The notes: a model not told the origin generated them from the letters alone. A stretch of DNA of 33,100 nucleotides from Candidatus Methanophagaceae archaeon GoMg2 (GCA_013180585.1 QBUM01000246.1:1-33100), one strand, 5' to 3'. Counted from the stretch's first letter, positions 16,925-26,663 are shown. A program made the numbers and translations.

Positions 16925-17858
16925 AGTTCTTATACCAGTGAATAAAATCTTTCAATCCTTCTCCGAGAGGGTATTTGGGTTTCCACCCCAACAAATCCTT
17001 CGCTTTCGTTGCGTCTGCAATTAACCGTTCAACTTCACCAATTCTTGACTCCACGTGTACCGGCTTTATTTCTCCCTTTTTGCCACACAAACCAATTATC
17101 TTATTAGCTAAATCCATTATACTTACTTCTTTGCCCGTCCCGAAATTGATCGGCTCGGTTATTGGCTCATTATGATTAAAAACTAAATCATAAGCTCTAA
17201 CAGCATCCTCTATATAGGTATAATCCCTTGTCTGTAGTCCATTGCCATATATAATAGGAGGTATGTTACTCAGGACTCTCCGGGTAAATATGGATATTAC
17301 ACCACCGTACCCAAAATCCCTTTGTCTTGGACCGAAAACATTAAAAAGTCGCAATATAGAGATGTCCATGCCATAAGTTTTTATATAGGCATAGCACATC
17401 CTATCTCCAGCTATTTTACTCGCGCCATATGGATGCGGTGCGTTTAAGGGATGATCTTCATCTATTGGAACATGTTGTGCAGAACCATATACCTCGCTTG
17501 TAGAAGCATGAATAACTCTCTTAGCATCGTGTATTCTTGCCACTTCCAGGACATTTTGTGTTCCCATCACATTCACTTCGTATGTAAGTTTGGGTTCAAT
17601 GTACGACCGGTCCACATGGATCTGAGCAGCCAGGTGAAATACTACATCAACATCTTGCATTACCTTTTCCAGTAAATCAAAGTTCATGATGTCGCCTTTT
17701 ACCAACTTAAAATTCCTATAATCTAAGAGATGCCTGATGTTCGTCAGATTTCCGCTCATGAAATTATCCAGGCAAATCACTGTGTGTCCCTCCTTTACGT
17801 ATCTCTCACATAGATGGCTTCCTATGAAGCCCGCCCCTCCTGTTATCATTATCTTCAT
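16893..17858 (-). CDS. NAD-dependent epimerase/dehydratase (SDR, UDP-glucose 4-epimerase-like)
   Basis: MKIMITGGAGFIGSHLCERYVKEGHTVICLDN ... STSEVYGSAQHVPIDEDHPLNAPHPYGASKIAGDRMCYAY. Confidence 0.95.
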   Translation of the reverse strand: MKIMITGGAGFIGSHLCERYVKEGHTVICLDNFMSGNLTNIRHLLDYRNFKLVKGDIMNFDLLEKVMQDVDVVFHLAAQIHVDRSYIEPKLTYEVNVMGTQNVLEVARIHDAKRVIHASTSEVYGSAQHVPIDEDHPLNAPHPYGASKIAGDRMCYAYIKTYGMDISILRLFNVFGPRQRDFGYGGVISIFTRRVLSNIPPIIYGNGLQTRDYTYIEDAVRAYDLVFNHNEPITEPINFGTGKEVSIMDLANKIIGLCGKKGEIKPVHVESRIGEVERLIADATKAKDLLGWKPKYPLGEGLKDFIHWYKNYGFEERIGIE

Positions 17859-17881
17859 TTTTCTATTTGTATTTTAACCTC

Positions 17882-18253
17882 CTAACCCTTTAATCCCAAA
17901 CTCAACTTCAATCTTATATCGATTTCCTTCATCGTTTCATCAGCTAAAAGCCCCAACCTTCTCGCAACGAGTCTGCGTGGCACGGTCATAATATATTCAC
18001 AGCGAACTACCGATGTCTTTGCCAAACCTGAAGACTTAAAAGTGCCCGTCCCATCAGCAATCCTGTATTCAGTCTCTCTCAAATCTTCTACAATTCGAGA
18101 AGTTGTTCCAACCATGATCATATCTTCAAAACGCCTATCAATCGAATGGTCTGAGATAATCAACGTTGATCGTGCCTTCTGCAATGCCCCTTCCGAAGTT
18201 ATAAACGGAAACGGAACGATGACAACATCACCACGATCATAGTTCATATACAT
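17882..18253 (-). CDS. MazF/PemK-family toxin
   Basis: YDRGDVVIVPFPFITSEGALQKARSTLIISDHSIDRRFEDMIMVGTTSR. Confidence 0.85.
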   Translation of the reverse strand: MYMNYDRGDVVIVPFPFITSEGALQKARSTLIISDHSIDRRFEDMIMVGTTSRIVEDLRETEYRIADGTGTFKSSGLAKTSVVRCEYIMTVPRRLVARRLGLLADETMKEIDIRLKLSLGLKG

Positions 18254-18482
18254 CTTCCTCTTTGCTATCCCAAATGTTCTTTAGCGCCTGTTGCTGTAGC
18301 AACAAAGAACCCGCATCTACCTGTGTCTTGGTCTCTTCTTCACGCACAAGCCGTAAAACCAGAACGTCATCCTCGTCAGCCAACAATTTGAACCGCATGC
18401 CTGCCCTCAACCGCATCTTCTCAATGCTTCGCTTTGGAACTGATAAATATCCATCTTTCGTGATTTCTACATATTGCGTCAT
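18237..18482 (-). CDS. AbrB/MazE-like antitoxin
   Basis: VEITKDGYLSVPKRSIEKMRLRAGMRFKLLADEDDVLVLRLV SpoVT/AbrB-like; overlaps both the MazF start and the upstream glycosyltransferase stop. Confidence 0.8.
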   Translation of the reverse strand: MTQYVEITKDGYLSVPKRSIEKMRLRAGMRFKLLADEDDVLVLRLVREEETKTQVDAGSLLLQQQALKNIWDSKEEDVYEL

Positions 18483-19561
18483 GATTTATACCTCTCTACT
18501 AACTCTATATAAATATTTTCCATCTTTCCCATTTCCTTATAATAGTTATTTCTATCTTCGATTATTTTCCTATTTCTTATTCCAAACTCCGTTCTAACGT
18601 CTTCATGTTTTAGCAAATAAATAATTTTCTCTGCTAATGCTTTTGGGTCTTTTAGTGGAACAATAAAACCGCTTACACCATCTTCTACCCACTTTCTATT
18701 GTCTCCGAAATCGGTGATTACTGCCGGTAGTCCACAAGCCATTGCTTCTGCTGTGCTTGCAGAAAGTCCTGCATCAGATAATGAAGTAGAAACGTAAATA
18801 TCCATTGATGACAAGTATTGTGGAAGCTCATTGTTTGGAATCAAACCTACAAATTTAACGCTATCCAAAATACCAAGAGAGTTTGCTAAATCTTTTAAAC
18901 AAATTTCTTCCGAACCTTTTCCCGCAATTACAAATTTCGCTTCTGGGACTTCCTTCAAGACCAAAGATGCGGACTCTATCAATGATTCAACGTTATACAG
19001 TGGTTCGAGGACCCTCAAACTTATTACAGACGGGGAGTCAAATATGCCAATCTCTTCTCGTATTTTTTCGCTTTTTTCCCGTGGTTTAAATTTTTGAATG
19101 TCAGTTCCAAAGTAGATAATGTTGATCTTTTGAGGTGCCGCTCCTAATTTCATTAGGGGTTCTTTTATGTGGTCGGCATCACAGGTTATCAAATCTGCTT
19201 TCTTCAACACAAACCTTACCAGCCATTTTGAGATGTTTGAGTTTGGGAAAATCAAAGCGTCACTGCCCCAAGGACTCACCACAAAAGGGTGAAATCTTGA
19301 TAATGCACCATATAACCCAAAAGGGACAATCTCGTGCGCATGCAATATATCAGGTTTTATCTTTTTAACCAAATTCCTGATTATAATCGCTTTAAACAAT
19401 GGCGATAACTTTGATACTTTTGGGTTGATCTGGTATACTTTCACGCTTTGGATACCCTCAACTTTTGGCGTAATTAAATGAATTTCGTGTCCTCTTTCTG
19501 CGAAGTATTCTACCCATCTCTTTGTATGGATTCCTTCTGGAGCAATATAACAGATTTTCAA
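18479..19561 (-). CDS. Glycosyltransferase family 4
   Basis: MKICYIAPEGIHTKRWVEYFAERGHEIHLITP ... STSLSDAGLSASTAEAMACGLPAVITDFGDNRKWVEDGVSGFIVPLKDPKALAEKI. Confidence 0.95.
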   Translation of the reverse strand: MKICYIAPEGIHTKRWVEYFAERGHEIHLITPKVEGIQSVKVYQINPKVSKLSPLFKAIIIRNLVKKIKPDILHAHEIVPFGLYGALSRFHPFVVSPWGSDALIFPNSNISKWLVRFVLKKADLITCDADHIKEPLMKLGAAPQKINIIYFGTDIQKFKPREKSEKIREEIGIFDSPSVISLRVLEPLYNVESLIESASLVLKEVPEAKFVIAGKGSEEICLKDLANSLGILDSVKFVGLIPNNELPQYLSSMDIYVSTSLSDAGLSASTAEAMACGLPAVITDFGDNRKWVEDGVSGFIVPLKDPKALAEKIIYLLKHEDVRTEFGIRNRKIIEDRNNYYKEMGKMENIYIELVERYKS

Positions 19562-20271
19562 GTGGAATCCCCCTTTTCTCTAAAACTATTAATTAAATTA
19601 TATAATTGAAAAACCATGTTTTTATAATTCTTCGTCTTAACCGCCCTTATCATCTGACTTAACGGCTGCAGATACGCAGGACTGTACACGCCAACAATTG
19701 CAACATCACCTTTTAGCATCTTTACCCGAACATCTTTAATATCACATTCCGTTTTAATAATCGTTCTGCCAAGCCCAATCTCAGAACTGAAATGTGCATC
19801 ACTGCCCGCGATCGTATGCATCTCATAAGATGTCGCAAGTTCATCGGCTTTCCGATTTTGCAACTCGTTATTTCTTGCATTAAACACCTCTATAAGCTCT
19901 ATCCGGTCCAATATTTTTCTCAGCTCATCAACCTCATGCCCTCTATAAGGATGAGGCAATACAACTATACCGCCTTGCTCATGAATTTTATCTATCACTT
20001 CCATGCTACTCCTAGATTTTATCTCTTCATTTAAAAATAATCCTGTGATATCACCAATCTCCGTGTTTATTTCACTACCGGTAATCACTAAAAAATTTGG
20101 ATTGTTATTAATTTTCTTCGCTTCTAAACTTCCTTTTATTGTATTATGGTCAGTTATCGCCACGCCATCTAACCCTTTCTTTTTCGCCACTTTGATTATT
20201 TTCTTCGGTTCTAAAATCGAATCAAAAGAATACTTTGAGTGCATATGAAAATCAAAATTCATTTGCTTCAC
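19558..20271 (-). CDS. PHP-domain metal-dependent phosphoesterase
   Basis: FDFHMHSKYSFDSILEPKKIIKVAKKKGLDGVAITDHNTIKGSLEA ... HTIAGSDAHFSSEIG. Confidence 0.93.
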   Translation of the reverse strand: MKQMNFDFHMHSKYSFDSILEPKKIIKVAKKKGLDGVAITDHNTIKGSLEAKKINNNPNFLVITGSEINTEIGDITGLFLNEEIKSRSSMEVIDKIHEQGGIVVLPHPYRGHEVDELRKILDRIELIEVFNARNNELQNRKADELATSYEMHTIAGSDAHFSSEIGLGRTIIKTECDIKDVRVKMLKGDVAIVGVYSPAYLQPLSQMIRAVKTKNYKNMVFQLYNLINSFREKGDST

Positions 20272-21421
20272 CTCGTTTTATTTTTCCATGCGGATACTTC
20301 CGCTGTGGATGTAAAAGAAGATTGAACCCATCTCGTACAGACAAAACAACCTCAAACAGATTTGGCTTAATATCTCTCAAATCTATATTGGTCTTTAAAT
20401 TTGTGGAGAGGAACTCCTTTAGATTCGCCAGACCAAACTGAGAAATAAGAACTAAAAGCATATCAGGAAATAACCATTTATACTTCACATATTTGTAACC
20501 CTTAAATTCAAATTCATTACCTAATGCAATATCCACCAACATCTTCGGTACGTCCACCCCAGCAGCAATTGTAAGGTCTAAAGAGCCCCATAGTTTCGGA
20601 TTGACTTCCATAAGTTTATACCGATTATCTTTTAAATCATATTTGAATTCCACCATCACAGGTCCATTCCATTTCAAACCATCCATCAATTTCTTACCCA
20701 ACCTGAAAAGTTCATCATCAAAATAAGATTCTGCCATTGCGCTTGGTCCACCAGTTAAAGGAAATTCCTTGAGCCGTTTATGCATGAAATGCGCCTTAAG
20801 CTCGCCATTTTTATAAACACCATAGAATCCACAACCAAAGCCTCTAATATACTCTTGCACAATAATATTTGTATGAGACACAGTTTTTAAGTAATTATAA
20901 TTTTTGGTTAATTCAGAACTATTGTTTGCATACTTCACAAACGTTCCCGCATCATCAGAAGACTTTATGACCACGGGGAATTTGCTTATGCGTGAGAGAT
21001 CAGATTCCGAGTGTATTACTGTGGTCTCAGGTATGGGTATATCCAGTTTATCAGCGAATTCCATCGTTTTATCCTTATTCGATGCTATTTGCATCGCATC
21101 ACCGTCTGCAATAACTAAATTGGTGTGAGCTAAGAACTCAGGTTTATATTTGGATACAGTCAAATAACTAGTTAATCCCACAGGCATTAAAACATCGTAA
21201 TTTTCTGCTTTTAATATATCTAATAATTTTTCGGCATACGAATCTCGATCCCTTATTTCACTCAATACATGTTTATATTTGCAATATTTTGAATAAAAAC
21301 CTTGATTTCTAAAAGCCGAAGTAGTTGAGGCACCACCAATGATAAAACCTTTTTCGCCTAACGATCTTATACATGCAAGACCGTTCTTGTTCCCTGCATC
21401 TAATATTAATACTTTAGTCAT
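20252..21421 (-). CDS. ATP-grasp domain protein
   Basis: FPVVIKSSDDAGTFVKY ... VQEYIRGFGCGFYGVYKNGEL ... KWNGPVMVEFKYDLKDNRYKLMEVNPKLWGSLDL. Confidence 0.9.
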   Translation of the reverse strand: MTKVLILDAGNKNGLACIRSLGEKGFIIGGASTTSAFRNQGFYSKYCKYKHVLSEIRDRDSYAEKLLDILKAENYDVLMPVGLTSYLTVSKYKPEFLAHTNLVIADGDAMQIASNKDKTMEFADKLDIPIPETTVIHSESDLSRISKFPVVIKSSDDAGTFVKYANNSSELTKNYNYLKTVSHTNIIVQEYIRGFGCGFYGVYKNGELKAHFMHKRLKEFPLTGGPSAMAESYFDDELFRLGKKLMDGLKWNGPVMVEFKYDLKDNRYKLMEVNPKLWGSLDLTIAAGVDVPKMLVDIALGNEFEFKGYKYVKYKWLFPDMLLVLISQFGLANLKEFLSTNLKTNIDLRDIKPNLFEVVLSVRDGFNLLLHPQRKYPHGKIKRGEANEF

Positions 21422-21424
21422 GTA

Positions 21425-22246
21425 TTACTCCACCAATTTATTATCCTTCTTTGAAGCAAAAACAAAGAAAAAAGCACCTAAATGTTTAAACCATGTTTTT
21501 GATAACTTTATTTCGACATTATTAATAAAGGAGATAAAAAGGGGGGTGTTAAATACTAATAAGCGTAGTAACCTTGGTTCGATTGGCGTTAAATAGGTAC
21601 TTGTCGTATATTCAATCTTAAAACCAACACTTTTCACTAAGTTTAAAATACGCCAGTATGGAAATTTTATATGTAAATCTACGTGCTGTTTTTTGTTGTG
21701 GTACATTAAACCTTTCAAATTGTGCCAAATAGATTCTCTTATCCAATAGTAACTAAATAGGTTAGGCATACTCATGATTATCTCCCCCCCCCATGTTAAA
21801 ACGCGATTAAGTTCGATTATTCCTTCGTGAGGACTATCAAGATGTTCAAGAACTTCGGAGCATATAATGAAGTCAAAAGATTCGCTTTTAAATGGTAATT
21901 CTTCCGCGTTAGCTACAATCAATGCAACTTTATCTTGCACATTTTCACACGTTGCCCATTTTTTTGCAGTCGAAATACCCTCTTTTGATATATCCACGCC
22001 TACAACGTGAAAACCCATTTTTGCAAGAAGTGTTGTATATGCTCCACCGCCACACCCTATATCTAATATTGTTAAATCTTGAACGTTTTCCGAGAGAAAC
22101 CTATTCATTAGATATTTTACACAGTTCACTCTTTGTCTATGTGCATATCTGGTCAACCATGAGCCATAGGCGTAAAATTCATCTAGACCCTTTTGGAAAT
22201 CATCTGATGGGATATGCTTTGGAATTATGAACTTTTGATTTGACAT
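21425..22246 (-). CDS. SAM-dependent methyltransferase
   Basis: LTILDIGCGGGAYTTLLAKMGFHVVGVDISKEGISTAKKW ... FDFIICSEVLEHLDSPHEGIIELNRVL. Confidence 0.93.
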   Translation of the reverse strand: MSNQKFIIPKHIPSDDFQKGLDEFYAYGSWLTRYAHRQRVNCVKYLMNRFLSENVQDLTILDIGCGGGAYTTLLAKMGFHVVGVDISKEGISTAKKWATCENVQDKVALIVANAEELPFKSESFDFIICSEVLEHLDSPHEGIIELNRVLTWGGEIIMSMPNLFSYYWIRESIWHNLKGLMYHNKKQHVDLHIKFPYWRILNLVKSVGFKIEYTTSTYLTPIEPRLLRLLVFNTPLFISFINNVEIKLSKTWFKHLGAFFFVFASKKDNKLVE

Positions 22247-22263
22247 TTTTCATTTCCACCTAT

Positions 22264-22956
22264 TCATATAACCGCATCAATCGCTATAAACTCCACAGTA
22301 TCCAGTATTCGCTCATACTCCCGCACCATCAATTCCGTTCCACCTACTACGTCCTCTGGATGTATAAGGACGACAATAGTTCTACTAACGCTTTCTTCGG
22401 CAAGCCAATCTATGGTAAACTTATCCTCTCGATAATTGCGATTGAGCCAGAATGCAGAGGGAAAATGTAATATGCCATCTACGTTCTTTTCGTTCTCATC
22501 AGGATTCTCTTCGTTCCCCAAGAAATATTTTAAATTTGATTGTTTCGCATATTGTATAAATTTGTTAGGGTCGTAATTAGGGTCATGCCTACGAGAAAGC
22601 TGGAACTTACCCGAGCCATGCTTTGTAAATCCATAAACATTACCCTCAAATCTCTTGGATATTTTGGTTAAATCCCCCGAAAAATCCTTAAAATCCTTCG
22701 TATGTACCGCATGCAGCCCCACACTATGCCCTTTCTTCATCAGTTCCTCAGCAAACTCTTTATTCGGCACCGTAAAAGGTTGAAAGAAGATGGACGCTTT
22801 TAGCCCTCGACTGTTCAAATCGCTTACCACCTCTTTGCAAGATTCAAGATACCCCCTCGAATCTAGCGCAGGAAACAGTTCTTGGTTCACCCTCGCGTAA
22901 TGCAGTATCCTGTTTTCGTATGCACGATCCACGTCTATTCTTAAGATTGCGGGCAT
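22264..22956 (-). CDS. Polysaccharide deacetylase-like protein, intact copy
   Basis: MPAILRIDVDRAYENRILHYARVNQELFP ... LKASIFFQPFTVPNKEFAEELMKKGHSVGLHAVHTKDF: deacetylase-like FF.P...EL...GH.VGLH pattern. Confidence 0.8.
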   Translation of the reverse strand: MPAILRIDVDRAYENRILHYARVNQELFPALDSRGYLESCKEVVSDLNSRGLKASIFFQPFTVPNKEFAEELMKKGHSVGLHAVHTKDFKDFSGDLTKISKRFEGNVYGFTKHGSGKFQLSRRHDPNYDPNKFIQYAKQSNLKYFLGNEENPDENEKNVDGILHFPSAFWLNRNYREDKFTIDWLAEESVSRTIVVLIHPEDVVGGTELMVREYERILDTVEFIAIDAVI

Positions 22957-23007
22957 ATATTTTTATTTTCTCCGTTGATTTTTATGTGGAAATCCATCAT
23001 TACTTCA

Positions 23008-23307
23008 TCAATCCTCCTTGAACCCCCTAATATAATCCAGCGCCCTTATTTGTTGTTTCATCTTAACATTCCCTTTTACTCCATGCTCTGCCAGTATGTC
23101 AAGCATCCTCCTCAAACTAACCCCTGATAATTCCGCAGCTTCTCCAAGCGTTATCTTTCCCCTTTTATAAAGCTCGACCACATACCACATCACGCCGAGC
23201 CTTATGAATTGTCGGATTGCTGTTGATTCGTCCACATCTTCCTGCTTCGCCCTGTATGACACGCCCTTCAATATATCCTCGGTCAGATGTACCTTCTTCT
23301 CTATCAT
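23008..23307 (-). CDS. UPF0175-family antitoxin
   Basis: YKRGKITLGEAAELSGVSLRRMLDILAEHGVKGN. Confidence 0.82.
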   Translation of the reverse strand: MIEKKVHLTEDILKGVSYRAKQEDVDESTAIRQFIRLGVMWYVVELYKRGKITLGEAAELSGVSLRRMLDILAEHGVKGNVKMKQQIRALDYIRGFKED

Positions 23308-23804
23308 TATTCTTCCACCTCTCTTATTGCCAAATAATATTCTTCATCGGATATCATTTCTTTCAGTTCATTAATATAGGTTTCTGTCACCTTCTTTGAT
23401 AAACCTTTCTTCTTAAAAAGATGAACAACAAGGGCAGAAGGCGTCAGGTATGGAATGTCTAGTGCATCAAGTATCTCCAAGAACTTGCCATCATCGCTTG
23501 AAATAGCATCAAAACTCCCTGATTTATACAATCTGAATACGTCAGCTTCTCCACCTTTTATTCTCAATCAATCTATCATCTCCTCTACTTCCTCTTTTTC
23601 TTCAATTTCTCCTACTTCTAATAATCCCTTTTTTAAATTCGCTTCGATTACAAATGCATCTGGATAACCCTCTTCTTTTGGTATCTCCACCGTCTCTTCA
23701 ACTACTTTTGGTGGGATATATGCCTCTATGTTCTTTAAAATGACCTCTTTGGCTTTTGCCTTCGTTAATTTGATCAGCGAGTCCGCATCCATAATCACTT
23801 TCAT
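23307..23804 (-). pseudogene. PIN/DUF3368-like toxin interrupted by one in-frame TGA
   Basis: MKVIMDADSLIKLTKAKAKEVI...EEMID-stop-LRIKGGEADVFRLYKSGSFDAISSDDGKFLEILDALDIPYLTPSALVVHLFKKKGL; both halves in the same frame (498 nt). Confidence 0.8.
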
Positions 23805-23821
23805 GTTTTTTTCCTCTTTAC

Positions 23822-24052
23822 CTACCCCTCTTTTAGTAAATCCATAGCAAACTCTTTATTCGGCACCGTGAAAGGCTGAAAGAAGACAGACGCTTTTATC
23901 CCCCGGTTGTTCAAATCTTTTATCAGCTCTCTGCAAGGTTTAAGATACCCAAGCGAATCAATTCCCACGAACAACTCCTGGTTCACTCTGAGGTAATGCA
24001 GTACCCTGTTCTCGTATGCTCTGTCCACATCTATTCTCAAGATTGCTGGCAT
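23822..24052 (-). pseudogene. Deacetylase 5' fragment, aa 1-75 (F1)
   Basis: MPAILRIDVDRAYENRVLHYLRVNQELFVGIDSLGYLKPCRELIKDLNNRGIKASVFFQPFTVPNKEFAMDLLKEG then stop. Confidence 0.92.
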
Positions 24053-24074
24053 GATTCTACATCATTAGCTTTTT

Positions 24075-24302
24075 TTAAAAAAATGTTTTTCCTTCTTCCA
24101 ATTCCACAACTGCAGCCCAATCTACTCTTTTAAAGTCGGCGTCATCAGTAACGATAAACTTCATTTCGAGCTCTTTCATTGTCGCCAAATGAAACGAATC
24201 CGAGGGCAACAAGCCATATCTCGGATCGTCTAAGGCGTTGAATAGGTATATGTTTGCATCAACGAATACTTCTCCTCCTTCAGAAAGCTCGCTCACTCTC
24301 AT
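24075..24302 (-). pseudogene. Internally deleted VapC-like PIN toxin
   Basis: GEVFVDANIYLFNALDDPRYGLLPSDSFHLATMKELEMKFIVTDDADFKRV: PIN N- and C-terminal motifs joined with the middle missing (75 aa). Confidence 0.75.
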
Positions 24303-24544
24303 ATCCCCGTGTGGTATAATTCATCCAACTCTTTCACCGTTAATCTTGTCTTGACTATCCCTCTGAGCTTCCTTGCCTGCGATTTGGGCCTTATTAGTAT
24401 TTCATGCCCTCTGACCAGAACGTTCGCTTCTCCAATCTCTAACTCGTCAAGCAATTCCCTCGGTATAAATATGCCATCCCCTTTTTCTTCTATTTTTGTT
24501 TCCGACATCCCATTTATATCTCCATGTTTTATACTCTGTACCAA
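24299..24544 (-). CDS. AbrB/VapB-like antitoxin
   Basis: KIEEKGDGIFIPRELLDELEIGEANVLVRGHEILIRPKSQARKLRGIVK; 4-bp overlap with the toxin remnant. Confidence 0.78.
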   Translation of the reverse strand: MVQSIKHGDINGMSETKIEEKGDGIFIPRELLDELEIGEANVLVRGHEILIRPKSQARKLRGIVKTRLTVKELDELYHTGI

Positions 24545-24572
24545 TCCTTTATGTAATATTTTCCCCTCCTAA

Positions 24573-24843
24573 AGTCATGCTTTGTGAATCCATAAACCTT
24601 TCCATCAAATCTATTTGATATTTTATTTTAATCCTTTGAAAAACACTTAAAATCCTTTGTATGTACCGCATGCAGCCCAACACTTTTTCTCTTTTCCAAA
24701 AAGAAAACCTGTGCTAAAAGAAAAGAGAAAGCTATGGAAATCCTTTTTAGCCGATGTTTTTACCGAAGGTAAAAAAGTTCTTTTGCTAAAGCTTTTCTTT
24801 CTAAGAAAAGGTTTGTCCACGTATATTCTTAAGATTGCGGGCA
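24573..24843 (-). pseudogene. Deacetylase 5' fragment with mid-part replaced by a hairpin-rich insert (F2)
   Basis: catgctttgtgaatccataaacc...cgcatgcagcccaacact and tccacgtatattcttaagattgcgggcat match 22264-22956; 24681-24813 is unrelated. Confidence 0.85.
24681..24813. repeat. Hairpin-rich element, copy 1
   Basis: cactttttctcttttccaaaaagaaaacctgtgctaaaagaaaa...aagttcttttgctaaagcttttctttctaagaaaaggttt; same ends at 27691-27780; ends resemble each other's reverse complement. Confidence 0.7.
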
Positions 24844-24902
24844 TATTAGTTTTATCCACTTCAATTATCCCTATTCATCTAAGACCTCATTAATACCAGC
24901 TA

Positions 24903-25186
24903 TAAAAGTCCTGTCCCTATGTCCCTTACCAGTTTTACCATCTCCGCCTTATCTATTATCTTCTCTGCCGCTATTCTCCTCAATATATCTTTCAGATTCA
25001 GCACCTTAACGCTTTTTTCTTTTCTGGAAAATCAAAACCATATTCTTTTGTTTTCAGCAATTCGTTGTATACGGATGTCGTAATCACCATTCTACTGCTC
25101 GGGAATATTTCCTCCAATAAGCCAATTTTATTGACTTTGGCGAAGGTGCTTATCAGATCACAGTCCGAAATAACAATGCTATACAT
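24903..25186 (-). pseudogene. DUF3368/PIN-like toxin with internal deletion and frameshift
   Basis: ORF 24998-25186 MYSIVISDCDLISTFAKVNKIGLLEEIFPSSRMVITTSVYNELLKTKEYGFDFPEKKKALRC; another frame downstream reads VLNLKDILRRIAAEKIIDKAEMVKLVRDIGTGLL. Confidence 0.65.
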
Positions 25187-25487
25187 GGAAAACCTCTTTT
25201 AAACGTTTATCACTCTCCTCTTTTGTTCCACGGACCACGATTCTTATCCCTCTGCGGGACAAAACCTCTTTGAACTCCTCAAGATTCATACGTGCAATCT
25301 CCGAGGCTTTACACAGGCTTACTTCTCCCTTCTTATAGAGAGTGATTCCAATTTCTCGCCTCAGTTCCGGTTTTTTTTCTAACAACGCTCTCACAGCATC
25401 GGCTATTACCTCTTCTTCGTTCTCATACAAACCCGTTCTGACAAGAGAATTAACCTCTTTCTTAGTACTATATGCCATTCTTTCCAC
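25179..25487 (-). CDS. UPF0175-family antitoxin
   Basis: LYKKGEVSLCKASEIARMNLEEFKEVLSRRGIRIVVRGTKEESDKRLKEV. Confidence 0.8.
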   Translation of the reverse strand: MERMAYSTKKEVNSLVRTGLYENEEEVIADAVRALLEKKPELRREIGITLYKKGEVSLCKASEIARMNLEEFKEVLSRRGIRIVVRGTKEESDKRLKEVFHV

Positions 25488-25570
25488 CCATATTATAATC
25501 TTAGTTTATTTCCCCATATATTCTTTCTCTTTCATATTATTTCTCAATCTTTTTCCTCATTTATTTGTCT

Positions 25571-25770
25571 TTTTAATCAAATTCCTAATTATAATAGCTT
25601 TAAACAATGGAGATAACTTTGACGCTTTTGGCTTGACCTGGTATAACTTTCACGCTTTGAATATCCTCAACTTTTGGTGTAATCAGGTGAACTTCATGTC
25701 CTTTTCCTGCGAAGTATTCAACCCACCTTCTTGTGTGTATGCTTTTTGTAGAGATGTAGCATATTTTCAT
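25571..25770 (-). pseudogene. 5' fragment of the GT4 gene at 18479-19561
   Basis: tttaatcaaattcctaattataatagctttaaacaatggagataactttgacgcttttgg...aagtattcaacccacc matches 19360-19561 with substitutions and a 1-nt insertion. Confidence 0.9.
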
Positions 25771-25810
25771 GTCAGGTCTCCTCCAAATAAGTGAATACTG
25801 ACGTGTTTTC

Positions 25811-25849
25811 TTAGCACAGGTTCTTTTTCTAAAAGAAAGTGTTGATTCA
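25811..25849. repeat. Hairpin-rich element, partial inverted copy
   Basis: ttagcacaggttctttttctaaaagaaagtgttg is the inverse of caacactttttctcttttccaaaaagaaaacctgtgctaa at 24679 and 27689. Confidence 0.65.
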
Positions 25850-25917
25850 CCCTCAGATAATGCAGTATCCTGTTCTCGTATGCTCGGTCCACATCTATTC
25901 TTAAGATTGCTGGCATA
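25846..25917 (-). pseudogene. Deacetylase 5' fragment, about the first 23 codons (F3)
   Basis: ttcaccctcagataatgcagtatcctgttctcgtatgctcggtccacatctattcttaagattgctggcat matches the start of 22264-22956. Confidence 0.88.
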
Positions 25918-25994
25918 TTTCTACTCCTTGAACGCCTTCTTTAATCTATCTATGAAATGAGTTTTCGTATCTATCCATGATCCTCCTCTTATAC

Positions 25995-26288
25995 TTATCC
26001 TCGCATCACCTTAAAAAATAAATCCTTTTCAATCCAAAAATTTGCAGATGTTAATCGCTCATAAATCATCCCTGCATCCTCATCGACAAAGTTGCAGTCG
26101 TGAAAGATTTTAATAAATCCCGAATCTATTAGCTCTCTGATCATAGTACTTGTAATATCATCTTTTCGAAATATTTCATCGAAAACAGCTTCTGGGATAA
26201 TTATATGCTTAAATATCCTTTGAAGGTTCTTTAAATAAGTGCTTTTTGCTAAAATAATCAGTGGAGATGTATTTGAAATTGCAATCAT
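25995..26288 (-). pseudogene. DUF3368-like PIN toxin with in-frame internal deletion
   Basis: MIAISNTSPLIILAKSTYLKNLQRIFKHIIIPEAVFDEIF then direct join to C-terminal-like GMIYERLTSANFWIEKDLFFKVMRG; central core missing (97 aa). Confidence 0.7.
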
Positions 26289-26539
26289 TTTAACATTTCT
26301 ATCAACGCTTTCGCGGTCTTCAACTCTTTCTCTGCTTCATCTTCTGTCAAATAACTGTATTCAAGATTCATGCTTTTTAAAATCACAGAAAAATCGTCTT
26401 TATCCATATTTAATAACTCCGCTGCCTTTGAAAGTGTTATCTGTCTCGAATAGAGCATCCCCAATGCCGTAAAAAATTCCTCTTTCCTTCGATAGTCTCT
26501 AAATAGAGGAAATCGAGCAATCGTTGCATTTATGCTCAT
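26285..26539 (-). CDS. UPF0175-family antitoxin
   Basis: LYSRQITLSKAAELLNMDKDDFSVILKSMNLEYSYLTEDEAEKELK. Confidence 0.8.
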   Translation of the reverse strand: MSINATIARFPLFRDYRRKEEFFTALGMLYSRQITLSKAAELLNMDKDDFSVILKSMNLEYSYLTEDEAEKELKTAKALIEMLK

Positions 26540-26663
26540 TCCACAGCACCCCCATATCTGTTACATGCTTATATATTTCAATCAAATCTTCACTTTCCTG
26601 CCGCATATCTCTCACCTCTTATGATAATTTTTCGTATGTCTATATAAGCATTTTCTCCATCTT

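Noticed and set aside
21784-21792. Run of 9 C in the methyltransferase at 21425-22246 as a phase-variation tract
   Set aside because: The frame is intact through the run and there is no second evidence of variation; worth only a read-level glance.
24657-24893. + strand ORFs 24657-24893 and 27667-27867 sharing PHAAQHFFSFPKRKPVLKEK-like peptides
   Set aside because: Explained by the repeated deacetylase fragment plus hairpin element read on the wrong strand.
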